Below the pieces are notes generated by a model, which saw only the letters and a program-made list of their open reading frames with translations, did no database searches and was not told where the DNA came from. DNA of 64,000 nucleotides. Origin: Egerieenecus merdigallinarum. GTDB lineage: Bacteria > Bacillota > Clostridia > Christensenellales > Aristaeellaceae. This document shows, one piece after another, positions 52,902 through 61,438 of the stretch. The stretch is from NCBI GenBank assembly GCA_018711985.1, contig DVHS01000122.1, forward strand, positions 8,826 through 72,825. Direction: 5' to 3'. Both the position numbers and the translations under genes were made by a program. How positions within the stretch are numbered: the first letter of the stretch is position 1; each line of letters starts with the position of its first letter.

Positions 52902-52988
52902 GAAATGGTGACCTCCTTTTGAAAAGATAATGATCCACGGGATTCACGGGGATGGGAAAGAATGGAATCCCCCGCGGCTGTTAGAAAC

Positions 52989-53017
52989 AGGATACAACCC
53001 GCACATGCCCTTGTCAA
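52989..53017 (-). promoter_or_regulatory. Promoter of the opp operon
   Basis: On the minus strand, TTGACA, 17 bases and TATCCT, followed by an 88-base leader. Confidence 0.88.
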
Positions 53018-53141
53018 GGCAGGGAAATGCATTTTTAATGTATAAAACTTGCATCTTGCGCTGAAACGCAAAATTTGTACGCAGGAAATAAATTTGAAGA
53101 AAAAGGCAAGCGGCCGGTATGCCCTGGGGAAAAATGAATTT

Positions 53142-53885
53142 TTAGGCTTTCATCCCGCCGCAAGCCGCCACAAACGCCTCAAAGAGCGCCAGCTGTCCGG
53201 GCTCTGTTTGCCACAGGCGTTCCGGGTGCCATTGCACGCCGACAAAGAAGCGTTCCCCCGCCAGCTCCGCGCCTTCGCACAGCCCGTCCTCGCTGTGCGC
53301 GGTGGGGATGAATCCCTGGCCCATGTGATGCACCCCTTGATGGTGCAGGGAATTGACCCGGGCGCTGTCTCCCAGAATCGCTTGCAGGCGGCTGTGGGGG
53401 GACAGGGCTACGGCATGGGCAGGATAGTGCTCCGGCTGCAGCTGCCGGTGCGCAATGGGATTGTCGGTGACAAACTCCTTGGGAATATCCTGATAAACGT
53501 CACCGCCCAGGGCAATATTCATGACCTGAAAGCCACGGCATACGCCCAGCACAGGCTTGACGGTGGGAAGGAGCAGCCGGCACAGGGTTAGCTCCATGGC
53601 GTCCCGGCGCGGGCTGATGTCCCCGCTCCAGGGGCGGCAGGGCTGATGGAAATACTGCGGGTCCACATCGCCGCCGCCCGTGAACAGAAAGCCATCCAGG
53701 GTCTGCACGTAGTCCTGGAGCACCGCTTCCCCGGCGTCCAGGGGGAGCAGTACCGGACGCGCACCCAGACGCAACAGCGCCTGGCAAAAATCATCGCGCA
53801 CGCTTACATAGGTTTCTTCATGATTCAGGCCCGGTGTCAGGCCGATCCAGGGCGTTGCCACACTGGCCGCCTCCTTGCAACTCAT
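53142..53885 (-). CDS. Class I glutamine amidotransferase-like hydrolase (C26, PuuD-like)
   Basis: The 247-residue protein resembles gamma-glutamyl-GABA hydrolases. The nucleophile Cys is in LGVCRGFQVMNIALGG, the His and Glu of the triad in GVQWHPERLW, with FLFTGGGDVDPQYF and SLHHQGVH between. These enzymes release glutamate from gamma-glutamyl amides. ATG 53885 has AGGA upstream. It is divergent from a P1 peptidase with a 117-base gap. It faces the opp operon's promoter region and may supply or recycle amino acids. Confidence 0.9.
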   Translation of the reverse strand: MSCKEAASVATPWIGLTPGLNHEETYVSVRDDFCQALLRLGARPVLLPLDAGEAVLQDYVQTLDGFLFTGGGDVDPQYFHQPCRPWSGDISPRRDAMELTLCRLLLPTVKPVLGVCRGFQVMNIALGGDVYQDIPKEFVTDNPIAHRQLQPEHYPAHAVALSPHSRLQAILGDSARVNSLHHQGVHHMGQGFIPTAHSEDGLCEGAELAGERFFVGVQWHPERLWQTEPGQLALFEAFVAACGGMKA

Positions 53886-54002
53886 GATTGTTTCCTTATA
53901 TTCCATTTTTCACCGGGAAATTCCTGCCCGGACAGGAAAAACCGGGTTTGGGCGCGAATTTCTATGACCAAATCCATCGAAGCGAAGGAGCTGACAGCAT
54001 CC

Positions 54003-54995
54003 ATGAAGTTGTCCGTTGGAGGCCTGCCCCATGGCCCGCGAAACCAGATCACCGACGTGCCGGGGGTCCGGGTGGGCCACTGCACCGTGGACCGGGAGGA
54101 TTGCCATACGGGTGTGACGGTGATCCTGCCCCCGCCTGCAAACCCCTTTACGGAAAAGCTCACCGCCGCCGCCTTTGTGTGGAACGGCTTTGGCAAGAGC
54201 CAGGGCCTGGTTCAGGTGGAGGAGCTGGGCACCCTGGAAACGCCCATTGCCTTGACCAACACCCTGAACGTGGGCAAGGTCCATGACGCGATGGTTTCCG
54301 TGATGCTGGACTGGTGCCGCCGGGATGGGGTCAAGCTCACCAGCGTAAACCCCGTGGTGCTGGAGTGCAACGACAGCAGCATCAGTGATATTGCCCGCCG
54401 CCCCGTGGGCGAGGCGGAGGTGCGCGCCGCCATTGCCGCCGCTTCCGCGGACTTTGCCGAGGGGGACGTGGGCGCGGGCCGGGGCACCATCTGCTACGGT
54501 ATGAAGGGAGGCATCGGCTCCGCGTCCCGGCAGATGACCCTGGGGGACGAAACCTTCACCCTTGGGGTGCTGGTGCAGTCCAATTACGGGGCGTCGGCGG
54601 ACTTCCAGTGGGCACAGCTGCCCCAGGGGCTGGCGGAGTGCGACCGTGGCTCCATTATCATGGTGGTGGCCACGGATCTTCCCCTGAGCCACCGGCAACT
54701 CAGGCGGGTCATCAAGCGGGCCAGCGTGGGCATGGCGCGCCTGGGTTCCTACGTGGGCCACGGCAGCGGGGAGATTATGGTGGGATTCACCACCGCTCCC
54801 CGGGCGGTTTCCGGCGCCTTTGAAACCATGCGGGTGCTCCGGGAGGAGGAAATCAACCTGCCTTTCCGCGCCGTGGGCGAGTGCTGTGAGGAGGCCATCC
54901 TCAAGTCCATGCTTTGTGCCCATGCCGGAAAAACCCTGGACGGAGAAGCGGTGCCTGCGCTATCTGATCTCCTGGCGGAACGCAAACAACCATAA
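54003..54995 (+). CDS. P1 family N-terminal-nucleophile aminopeptidase (DmpA/BapA type)
   Basis: P1 peptidases remove N-terminal residues, including D-amino acids and beta-peptides, after self-cleavage. The product is 330 residues from ATG 54003. It shows LPHGPRNQITDVPGVRVGHCTVD, TGVTVILP, and GMKGGIGSASRQM, where cleavage between Gly and Ser is expected, with the later VLVQSNYG. ATG 54003 is about 12 bases from AAGGAG and matches the family N-terminus; ATG 53964 would add 13 residues but has no ribosome site. It lies 25 bases before the AAA ATPase gene. Confidence 0.9.
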   Translation: MKLSVGGLPHGPRNQITDVPGVRVGHCTVDREDCHTGVTVILPPPANPFTEKLTAAAFVWNGFGKSQGLVQVEELGTLETPIALTNTLNVGKVHDAMVSVMLDWCRRDGVKLTSVNPVVLECNDSSISDIARRPVGEAEVRAAIAAASADFAEGDVGAGRGTICYGMKGGIGSASRQMTLGDETFTLGVLVQSNYGASADFQWAQLPQGLAECDRGSIIMVVATDLPLSHRQLRRVIKRASVGMARLGSYVGHGSGEIMVGFTTAPRAVSGAFETMRVLREEEINLPFRAVGECCEEAILKSMLCAHAGKTLDGEAVPALSDLLAERKQP

Positions 54996-55020
54996 CTGAC
55001 CGGGAAGGGAGGTGCGGCCA

Positions 55021-55878
55021 GTGTATCTGGATAGCTTTGTTTTTCCCGACGAGGACTGGGAGTGGAACGCACGCCTGGCGGAGAAGCGCACCTGCTACAA
55101 CACCATGTATCCCATGGGCGTGCTGTCGGGCATCGGGCTGGAACGGTTGGACTTTGCTCCCATTACCATCCTTTATGGCGGCAACGGCACCGGCAAGACC
55201 ACGGCCCTGAACGTTATGGCGGCCAAGCTGGGGCTGCTGCGGGATACCCCCGGAAACAGCTCCACCTTCATGGAGGCCTATGTGCGGGCCTGCCGGGCCA
55301 ACCTGGAGGAGGACATCCCCGCACACAGCCGCATGGTTACCAGCGACGACGTGTTCGACTATATGCTCAACCTCCGTGAGCTCAACACGCACATCGACCA
55401 GGAGCGGGAGAAGCTATTCCAGGAGCACACCCAGGCCCGGCACACCGTGTTCCAGCTGCGCAATCTGGATGACTATGAGGAGCTGAAAAAGCGCAACAGT
55501 GCCCGGCGGAAAACCCAGTCCGCCTTTGTGCGGGAACAGCTGGGGGGCAATGTGCGGGAGATGTCCAACGGGGAGAGCGCGCTGTTTTATTTCAAGCAGC
55601 GCCTGGAGGAGGACGCGCTGTACCTGCTGGACGAGCCGGAGAACAGCCTCAGCGCCGAAAGACAGCTGGAACTGGCGGCATACCTTGAGGAATCTGCCCG
55701 ATACGCGGGGTGCCAGCTGGTAATTGCCACCCATTCGCCCTTCCTGCTGGCCATGGAACGGGTGAAAATTTACGACTTCGATACCCATCCCGTGGAGGTG
55801 CGCCGGTGGACGGAGCTGAAAAATGTGCGGGTCTACGCGGACTTTTTCCGGGCGCATGCGGGGGAGTTTCAGCGGTGA
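55021..55878 (+). CDS. AAA family ATP-binding protein (function unknown)
   Basis: The 285-residue protein is a single-domain ABC/SMC-like ATPase: Walker A LYGGNGTGKTTALN near residue 60, an inserted helical segment with charged residues (about 110-165), signature MSNGESALFYF, Walker B ALYLLDEPENSLS and H-loop ATHSPF. Such proteins are common in Firmicutes with no known role. GTG 55021 is chosen because GGGAGG lies 8 bases upstream; GTG 55012 overlaps that site. It is in a probable operon with the P1 peptidase. No nuclease domain or toxin partner is visible, so it should not be called a defence gene. Confidence 0.85.
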   Translation: MYLDSFVFPDEDWEWNARLAEKRTCYNTMYPMGVLSGIGLERLDFAPITILYGGNGTGKTTALNVMAAKLGLLRDTPGNSSTFMEAYVRACRANLEEDIPAHSRMVTSDDVFDYMLNLRELNTHIDQEREKLFQEHTQARHTVFQLRNLDDYEELKKRNSARRKTQSAFVREQLGGNVREMSNGESALFYFKQRLEEDALYLLDEPENSLSAERQLELAAYLEESARYAGCQLVIATHSPFLLAMERVKIYDFDTHPVEVRRWTELKNVRVYADFFRAHAGEFQR

Positions 55879-55884
55879 GACAAT

Positions 55885-55921
55885 GAAAAAAGCGCCGGGG
55901 CGCGGTGATGCGTCCCGGCGT
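55885..55921 (-). terminator. Terminator of the ABC-F unit
   Basis: On the minus strand, an 11-bp stem (CGCCGGGACGC paired with GCGCCCCGGCG, one mismatch) is followed by a T run. Confidence 0.85.
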
Positions 55922-55949
55922 TTGTGCGCAAACAAAAGATTTCGGCCCG

Positions 55950-57758
55950 TTACCGCTTGCCCTGCTCCTGGGCGGCGGTGATTTCCTCATAGCGCTCCTG
56001 CAAATACATCCAGCGCTCCATGGCCGCGTCCAGCGCCGCCTGCGTTTCCTCCTGCTTGGCCATCAGCTCGGTCACCCGGGCGTAATTGGCGCTGTTTGCC
56101 TCCAGCTCCTTGCCCAAACGGTCCAGCTCCGCTTCCAGGCTTGCAATGGTGCCCTCAATGGTGTCAAAGTCCCGCTGCTCCTTGAAGGTGAAACGCTTGG
56201 AGGCGGGGCGCTCCCGGGGAGGCTGGGGCGCCTGCTTCTTTTCGGGGGATGGAGCAGTTTCCCGGGCGGCCTTGTCCGCCAGGTAATCCTCGCAGCCGCC
56301 ATTGTAGGGGGTCAGCTCCCCATCCGCCAGGGCAAAAAGCTTCCGGGTCACCCGGTCCAGGAAGTACCGGTCGTGGCTTACGGCTACCACCGCGCCCTGG
56401 AAACCGTCCAGATAGTCCTCCAGCACGTTGAGGGTCTCCAGATCCAGATCGTTGGTGGGCTCGTCCAGGAGCAGCACATTGGGCGCGGCCATGAGCACCC
56501 GCAGCAGGTACAGCCGCCGCTGCTCCCCGCCGGAGAGGGAGGATACCTTCTGGTACTGCATGCCCGAAGGAAACAGAAAGGTCTCCGCCATCTGGGAGGC
56601 GGACATCTCCCCGTCGGGGGTATATACTTTCACGGCCACATCCCGAATGGCGTCGATAATGCGGGCGTCCGGGTCCATGGGCGGGCAGTGCTGGGCAAAT
56701 ACGCCCAGGCGCACGGTTTCCCCCAGCTCCACGCTGCCACGGGTGGGCGGCAGATCGCCGCTGAGCAGACGCAGCAGGGTGGTTTTCCCCGCGCCGTTGT
56801 CACCCACGATGCCCACCCGGTCATCCCGCAGCAGGGTATAGGAGAAGTCGCGGATCAGCGTCCGTCCACCCAGCTCGCAGCCCAGATGCTCACAGGAGAG
56901 AATCTTTTTGCCCAGGCGGCTGGCAACGCTCTTGATTTCCAGCTTCGCCTCCGGGGGCGCCTCCCGGACATTTTCCTGCAGGGTTTCAAAGCGGTCGATG
57001 CGGCCCTTGGCCTTGGTGCTCCGGGCGCGGGCGCCCCGCTGAATCCAGCTTAGTTCCGTGCGGTACAGGCTGCGCTGCTTGCGCAGGGTGGCCGCGGCCA
57101 TCTCCTCCCGCTGGGCGCGTTCCTCCAGGTAACCGGCGTAATCCGTTTGGTAGGTCTGCACGCCGCCGTTACCCACGTGAAAGATGCGGCTAAACACCCG
57201 CTGAAGCAGGTACCGGTCATGGGTAACGCAAAGGAGCGTACCGCGGTAGCGGATCAGCTGTTCCTCCAGCCAGGCGGCCGTGTCCAGGTCGATGTGATTG
57301 GTAGGCTCGTCCAGGAGCAAGGCCTCGGTGGGGCGGCAGAGAACCCCGGCCAGGGCCACGCGCATTTTCTGCCCGCCGGAAAGCGTGGAAACCTTCTGCT
57401 GAAAATCCGTAAAACCCAGGCGGGAGAGAATGGTTTGGGCTTCATAGGCGGCGGCTTCACGCTCCTGGGGCGTGGCGGCTGGAAGATAATCCAGCGCGGC
57501 CTGGGTGATGGTGGTTTCTGGGTTAAGGTCCGGGGTTTGGGGCAGATAGGCCACGGTCAGCCCGCGCTTGCGGGAAACCTCGCCCCGGTCCGGCTCCTCC
57601 GTGCCTGCCAACAGCCGCAGCAGGGTGGACTTCCCCGCGCCGTTGCGGCCCACAATGCCGATTTTATCCCCCTCGGAAACGGTGAGGGTGACATGCTCCA
57701 ACAGATGCTTTTCGCTGTAATGCAGGGATAGATCCGTCAGCGTAAACGCGCTTGCCAT
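55950..57758 (-). CDS. ABC-F family ATP-binding protein
   Basis: The 602-residue protein has two ABC ATPase domains and no membrane segment. Walker A sites are GRNGAGKSTLLRL and GDNGAGKTTLLRL; signatures are LSGGQKMRVALA and LSGGEQRRLYLL. The interdomain linker (about 215-300, with TELSWIQRGARARSTKAKGR) and a C-terminal coiled coil (about 530-600) place it near the Uup type. ABC-F proteins act on ribosomes; some give antibiotic resistance, others tune translation. Nothing here proves resistance. It follows the SleB-type gene by 30 bases. Confidence 0.93.
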   Translation of the reverse strand: MASAFTLTDLSLHYSEKHLLEHVTLTVSEGDKIGIVGRNGAGKSTLLRLLAGTEEPDRGEVSRKRGLTVAYLPQTPDLNPETTITQAALDYLPAATPQEREAAAYEAQTILSRLGFTDFQQKVSTLSGGQKMRVALAGVLCRPTEALLLDEPTNHIDLDTAAWLEEQLIRYRGTLLCVTHDRYLLQRVFSRIFHVGNGGVQTYQTDYAGYLEERAQREEMAAATLRKQRSLYRTELSWIQRGARARSTKAKGRIDRFETLQENVREAPPEAKLEIKSVASRLGKKILSCEHLGCELGGRTLIRDFSYTLLRDDRVGIVGDNGAGKTTLLRLLSGDLPPTRGSVELGETVRLGVFAQHCPPMDPDARIIDAIRDVAVKVYTPDGEMSASQMAETFLFPSGMQYQKVSSLSGGEQRRLYLLRVLMAAPNVLLLDEPTNDLDLETLNVLEDYLDGFQGAVVAVSHDRYFLDRVTRKLFALADGELTPYNGGCEDYLADKAARETAPSPEKKQAPQPPRERPASKRFTFKEQRDFDTIEGTIASLEAELDRLGKELEANSANYARVTELMAKQEETQAALDAAMERWMYLQERYEEITAAQEQGKR

Positions 57759-57788
57759 GGTGCCTCCTGTGTAAATGGCGCCGCCCTG

Positions 57789-58217
57789 TCACGTGTCGGC
57801 ATAGGACGGCGCGGGGTTGTAAAAGCAGTGGTCGCCCACCCGCAGAACAAAATATCCCACCGCGGAGGGAAAGTTGTTCCGGCAGGTGACGGAATAAGGA
57901 TTGTAAAACCACAGGGCCTGGCTCAGGTTGGTCAGCCGGTTCCCGGCAATGGCCCAGTTGGCGATGTCGTAGTGAATCTGGGTGGGATTCATGTTGTAGA
58001 CGTTTTGCAGGTTGACCTGACCGCCCAGCTCGGTGCGGGCGCAATTAAACTGCCCTGCCTGAAAGATCACGTCCCGCAGGGTATTGTAGCGGCCGTACTC
58101 CCCGTAGTCGATGCGCACACGGTTCATCACCACGCTGGCAACGGCGCGCATGCCGTTGTCTCCTTCGCCCCCTGCTTCGCACTGAATCAGCCGGGCAAAC
58201 AGCTCCAGCTCGGACAT
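57789..58217 (-). CDS. Cell wall hydrolase of the SleB/CwlJ type
   Basis: The 142-residue protein is almost entirely a Hydrolase_2 (SleB/CwlJ) domain: LFARLIQCEAGGEGDNGMRAVASVVMNRV with the catalytic Glu, YNTLRDVIFQAGQFNC, and a C-terminal ALWFYNP...VGYFVLRVGDHCFYNP. These enzymes cleave cortex peptidoglycan with muramic delta-lactam during spore germination. It has no signal peptide, as in CwlJ, which is placed in the spore coat from the mother cell. GAGG is 5 bases before ATG 58217. It lies between mbl and the ABC-F gene on the same strand. Confidence 0.9.
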   Translation of the reverse strand: MSELELFARLIQCEAGGEGDNGMRAVASVVMNRVRIDYGEYGRYNTLRDVIFQAGQFNCARTELGGQVNLQNVYNMNPTQIHYDIANWAIAGNRLTNLSQALWFYNPYSVTCRNNFPSAVGYFVLRVGDHCFYNPAPSYADT

Positions 58218-58376
58218 CGTCGCCTCGCCCCCTTTTGCTCCAGCATATGCGGCAAAAGGGCCGCTTCATGCCAGGGCACAGAAAAAGCGGGGAGCGTCCC
58301 GCCCTGGATCATGGCAAACGCCTCGACCCGGGGACGGCGGCGCTTCCCGCCGAAAGGAGCAAGGACCGCGCGGACC

Positions 58377-59393
58377 TTACCGTCCGCGTCCATTGCCCAG
58401 CAGGTGCCGCAGGGCGCTGTAATCCTCCAGGGCACGGCCGCAACCCATGACCACGCAGGTCTGGGGGTCGTCAGCCACGCCGCAGGGAATCTTCATCACC
58501 GCGTACACCGCCTCGCACAGCCCGGTGAGGGCCGCCGCGCCGCCGGTGAACACGATGCCGTCGTTGAAGATGTCGGAGGCCAGCTGGGGCGGCGTGCGCT
58601 CAATGACCGCCTGAATGGCCTCGATGAGCTCGCTGATGGGATCCTTGAGGGCCTCATAGATCTCGGTGGAGGAAATCTTCATGGTCTTGGGCAGGCCGGT
58701 AATCAGGTTGCGGCCCGTGACCTCCATGGCAATCTCCTCCAGGCGGGGCACGGCGCTGCCAATGTTGATTTTCAGCTCCTCCGCCGTACGTTCGCCAATG
58801 AGCAGGTTGTATTTCTTGCGCAGGTGCCGGATAATGGCGTCATCGAAGTAGTCCCCGCCGATGGGCACGCAGCTGGAAACCGTTACCTGCCCCAGGGAGA
58901 GCACCGCAATGTCCGTTACCCCCGCGCCCATGTCGATAATCATGGTGCCGTAGGCCTCTTCAAACTGCAGTCCGGCGCCCAGGGCGGCGGCGATGGGCCG
59001 GTCCAGCAGCTGGGTGCGGCGCATGCCCGCGTCAAACATGATGCTGATGATGGAGCGCTTCTCCACCTCGTTCACGCCGCTGGGCACGGAGATCACCGCC
59101 CGGGGCCGGGAAAAGAAATGCCGGCCGATAACGTGCATGGTGAAATACTTCAGCAGCGTATTGGTCAGGTCAAAGTCCGTCACCGTGCCCTGGCGCAGGG
59201 GGCGGATGGCCAGCACGTTGCCGGGGGTGCGTCCGATCATGCGGTAGGCATCGCTGCCAACGGCGAGAATCTTTTTGCTGTCCCGCTCAATGGCCACCAC
59301 CGCGGGCTCCCGCAGCACGATGCCCTTGCCTTTCATGTAGAAGAGCACGTTGGAAGTGCCCAGGTCGATGCCGATGTCATTGACTGCAGCCAC
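58377..59393 (-). CDS. mbl: Rod-shape determining protein of the MreB/Mbl family
   Basis: MreB-type actin filaments guide lateral cell-wall synthesis under the membrane. The 338-residue protein shows phosphate-1 IGIDLGTSNVLFYMKGKG, the connect and phosphate-2 regions (IIDMGAGVTDIAVLSLG), the adenosine loop IVFTGGAAALTGL, and IRPLRQGTVTDFDLT. It begins with GTG at 59393. Immediate linkage to spoIIID is the same as spoIIID-mbl in Bacillus subtilis, which supports Mbl rather than MreB. It has its own promoter at the end of spoIIID. Confidence 0.93.
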   Translation of the reverse strand: MAAVNDIGIDLGTSNVLFYMKGKGIVLREPAVVAIERDSKKILAVGSDAYRMIGRTPGNVLAIRPLRQGTVTDFDLTNTLLKYFTMHVIGRHFFSRPRAVISVPSGVNEVEKRSIISIMFDAGMRRTQLLDRPIAAALGAGLQFEEAYGTMIIDMGAGVTDIAVLSLGQVTVSSCVPIGGDYFDDAIIRHLRKKYNLLIGERTAEELKINIGSAVPRLEEIAMEVTGRNLITGLPKTMKISSTEIYEALKDPISELIEAIQAVIERTPPQLASDIFNDGIVFTGGAAALTGLCEAVYAVMKIPCGVADDPQTCVVMGCGRALEDYSALRHLLGNGRGR

Positions 59394-59438
59394 GTAACCT
59401 TCCCCTTTGCCTTATCAAAAAATTGGTATATCATAGGC

Positions 59439-59467
59439 ATTATAGCATGTTCGGGCTGCAAAGTAAA
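59439..59467 (-). promoter_or_regulatory. Promoter of mbl
   Basis: On the minus strand, TTTACT, 17 bases and TATAAT with extended TGC. The -35 box abuts the spoIIID stop codon. Confidence 0.75.
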
Positions 59468-59791
59468 CTACTGCCGCATGACCGCGGGGGAATCCTCCGC
59501 CGCACGGGCCTCCAGAAACTTTTTCCGCGTGGCTGCGCCGCCCCGCAGGTGGCGCACGGCCTTGTTGTATTGCAAAAGCAGTTCCACCTGCCGCCCCAGG
59601 CTTTCGCTGAGCTGTGGCAGGCGCTGATGCATGTCCTTGTGTACCGACGACTTGGAAAGGCCAAAGGCTTTGGCCGCTTGGCGGACGGTGGCGTGATGCT
59701 CCAGCATGTAGGTGGCGATGCGCAGGCAGCGCTGGGCCAGGTCAGGGGGAATGGTTTCCCGGCCGGCCGGCGTGCGCTTATCCTTTCTCAT
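59468..59791 (-). CDS. spoIIID: Sporulation transcriptional regulator SpoIIID
   Basis: SpoIIID controls mother-cell genes during spore formation. The 107-residue protein has the HTH core RCLRIATYMLEHHATVRQAAKAFGLSKSSVHKDMHQRLPQLSE followed by the basic C-terminal part LLLQYNKAVRHLRGGAATRKKF, as in known SpoIIID. It has a slightly longer N-terminus and C-terminus than the Bacillus protein (93 residues). GGAGGGGG lies 8 bases before ATG 59791; the frame extends back to 59890 into the truA end. This gene is the best evidence for sporulation here. Confidence 0.95.
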   Translation of the reverse strand: MRKDKRTPAGRETIPPDLAQRCLRIATYMLEHHATVRQAAKAFGLSKSSVHKDMHQRLPQLSESLGRQVELLLQYNKAVRHLRGGAATRKKFLEARAAEDSPAVMRQ

Positions 59792-59855
59792 TGAAAAATC
59801 CCCCCTCCAAGGTTTGTACCACCTTATGAGGGGGAAACGGGGAAAAGAACGGCTT

Positions 59856-60638
59856 TTATTCCTGATGCCAGCGGATGGCGGCGGGGTCACGGAAAGCGGC
59901 CTCGGGGTAATACACCCGGGTGAGCTCCAGCCCGCAGGCAGGGGCCGTTACGCCCAGGGCAAGCCGGTCGCAACTCTCCAGCGCGCGGGAAAAGGCATCC
60001 CCGCCTCGCCGGCCCAAGCCAATTTCCATCAGCGTGCCGGCAATGATGCGCACCATGTTATACAGAAAGGCGTCGCCCTCCACCAGGAGCGTCACGTCGT
60101 CCCCTACCCGGGTCACCTGCGCCAGAGTCAGGGTACGCACGGTGGTTTTGGCTGTGCCGCCGGAGGCCTGAAAGGCGGCGAAATCGTGCCGTCCCAGCAG
60201 GGTTTGGGCCGCGCGGTCCATGGCGGATGCGTCCAGGGGCAGGGGAACATGGGCGCACAGGTTGCGCCGCAGGGCAGTGCCATGGCGGCTGTTGCAGATG
60301 CGGTAGGTATAGCGCTTGCCGCAGGTGAGAAACCGTGCGTGGAAGTCCGGGGGCACCTGCCGCCCCTGATGCACCCGGATGTCCCGGGGAAGCATGGTAT
60401 TGAGCACGAAGGGATATTTCTCCGGGGGAATGGAGGAGTCCGTGTCAAAATGAAAGGTTTGACCCAGGGCATGCACCCCGGCGTCCGTGCGGCTGGCGCC
60501 GGTGATGGTCACTGGCGCGCCGGTGGCCCGGGAGAGGGCTTCCTCCAGCACCTGTTGCACCGCCAGGCCGTTGAGCTGGCGCTGCCAGCCCGCGTAAGCG
60601 GTGCCGTCGTATTCCACGGTGCAGAGTATGCGCCTCAT
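59856..60638 (-). CDS. truA: tRNA pseudouridine synthase A
   Basis: TruA makes pseudouridine at positions 38-40 of tRNA anticodon arms. The 260-residue protein has VEYDGTAYAGWQRQ, the catalytic Asp in GASRTDAGVHALGQ (near residue 52), KRYTYRI and FLYNMVRIIAGTLMEIGLG. It overlaps ecfT by 4 bp. Gene order ecfA1-ecfA2-ecfT-truA is conserved in Firmicutes, usually after rplQ, which is not present here: tRNA genes sit on the other strand instead. Confidence 0.96.
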   Translation of the reverse strand: MRRILCTVEYDGTAYAGWQRQLNGLAVQQVLEEALSRATGAPVTITGASRTDAGVHALGQTFHFDTDSSIPPEKYPFVLNTMLPRDIRVHQGRQVPPDFHARFLTCGKRYTYRICNSRHGTALRRNLCAHVPLPLDASAMDRAAQTLLGRHDFAAFQASGGTAKTTVRTLTLAQVTRVGDDVTLLVEGDAFLYNMVRIIAGTLMEIGLGRRGGDAFSRALESCDRLALGVTAPACGLELTRVYYPEAAFRDPAAIRWHQE

Positions 60639-61438
60639 ACCAGCAGGCCCTCTACCACGATCAACCCAACGAATGCCGCCATGACCAGGCTGGCATACAG
60701 ATCCGCACGGGTGAGCTTGAGCACGCGAAGCCGGGTGCGGCCCTCCCCGCCGCGGTAGCAGCGGGATTCCATGGCCATGGCCAGATCCCCTGCCCGGCGG
60801 AAGGCGCTGACGAACAGCGGTACCAGCAGGGGCACCATGGCCTTGGCCCGGGCCAGCAGGTTTCCGGACTCAAAGTCCGCGCCCCGGGCCATCTGCGCCT
60901 TCATGATTTTATCGGCCTCCTCCAGCAGGGTGGGGATGAAGCGCAGGGCAATGGTCATCATCATGGCCAGCTCATGGGCCGGGAAATGGATGACCTTCAG
61001 CGGGGAGAGCAGCAGCTCCAACCCGTCGGAGAGGGAAACGGGGGAAGTGGTCAACGTCAGCAGGGACGTGCCGATCACCAGGAAAAGCAGCCGCAGGCAG
61101 TAGTGCACAGCCCTGGAAAGCCCTTCATGCGTAATGGTGATGAAGCTCCACTGCCACAGTATGGTGCCCTCTCCCGAAAAGAACAGGTTCAGCACAAAGG
61201 TGAGCACCAGGATGAACCGCAGGGGACGGAGCCCGCGCATGAGCATCTTGAAAGGCACGTGGGACAGGCGCGCCATAAAATACACAAAGACCAGCGCCAG
61301 GGCATACCCCCACAGGGAATGCACCAGGAAGATACCCACGATAAAGGCGATGGTGAGCAGAATCTTCACCCGGGGGTCCAGCCGGTGCACGATGCTGTCG
61401 GTGGGGTAGTACTGCCCCATGGTGATGTTACTGAGCAT
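60635..61438 (-). CDS. ecfT: ECF transporter transmembrane protein EcfT
   Basis: EcfT is the membrane scaffold that couples the two ATPases to interchangeable vitamin-binding S components. The 267-residue protein starts MLSNITMGQYYPTDSIVHRLDPRVKILLT, has about five to six membrane helices, and carries the two Ala-Arg-Gly coupling motifs: MARGAD and the related ESRCYRGGEGRTR. ATG 61438 is 6 bases from GGAGG and overlaps ecfA2 by 11 bp; the open frame extends further upstream without homology. Confidence 0.95.
   Translation of the reverse strand: MLSNITMGQYYPTDSIVHRLDPRVKILLTIAFIVGIFLVHSLWGYALALVFVYFMARLSHVPFKMLMRGLRPLRFILVLTFVLNLFFSGEGTILWQWSFITITHEGLSRAVHYCLRLLFLVIGTSLLTLTTSPVSLSDGLELLLSPLKVIHFPAHELAMMMTIALRFIPTLLEEADKIMKAQMARGADFESGNLLARAKAMVPLLVPLFVSAFRRAGDLAMAMESRCYRGGEGRTRLRVLKLTRADLYASLVMAAFVGLIVVEGLLV

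Noticed and set aside
55021..57758. Phage-defence island (AAA ATPase plus ABC-F)
   Set aside because: The two genes are convergent with a terminator between them. No nuclease, toxin or other effector is present, and the flanks are housekeeping genes.
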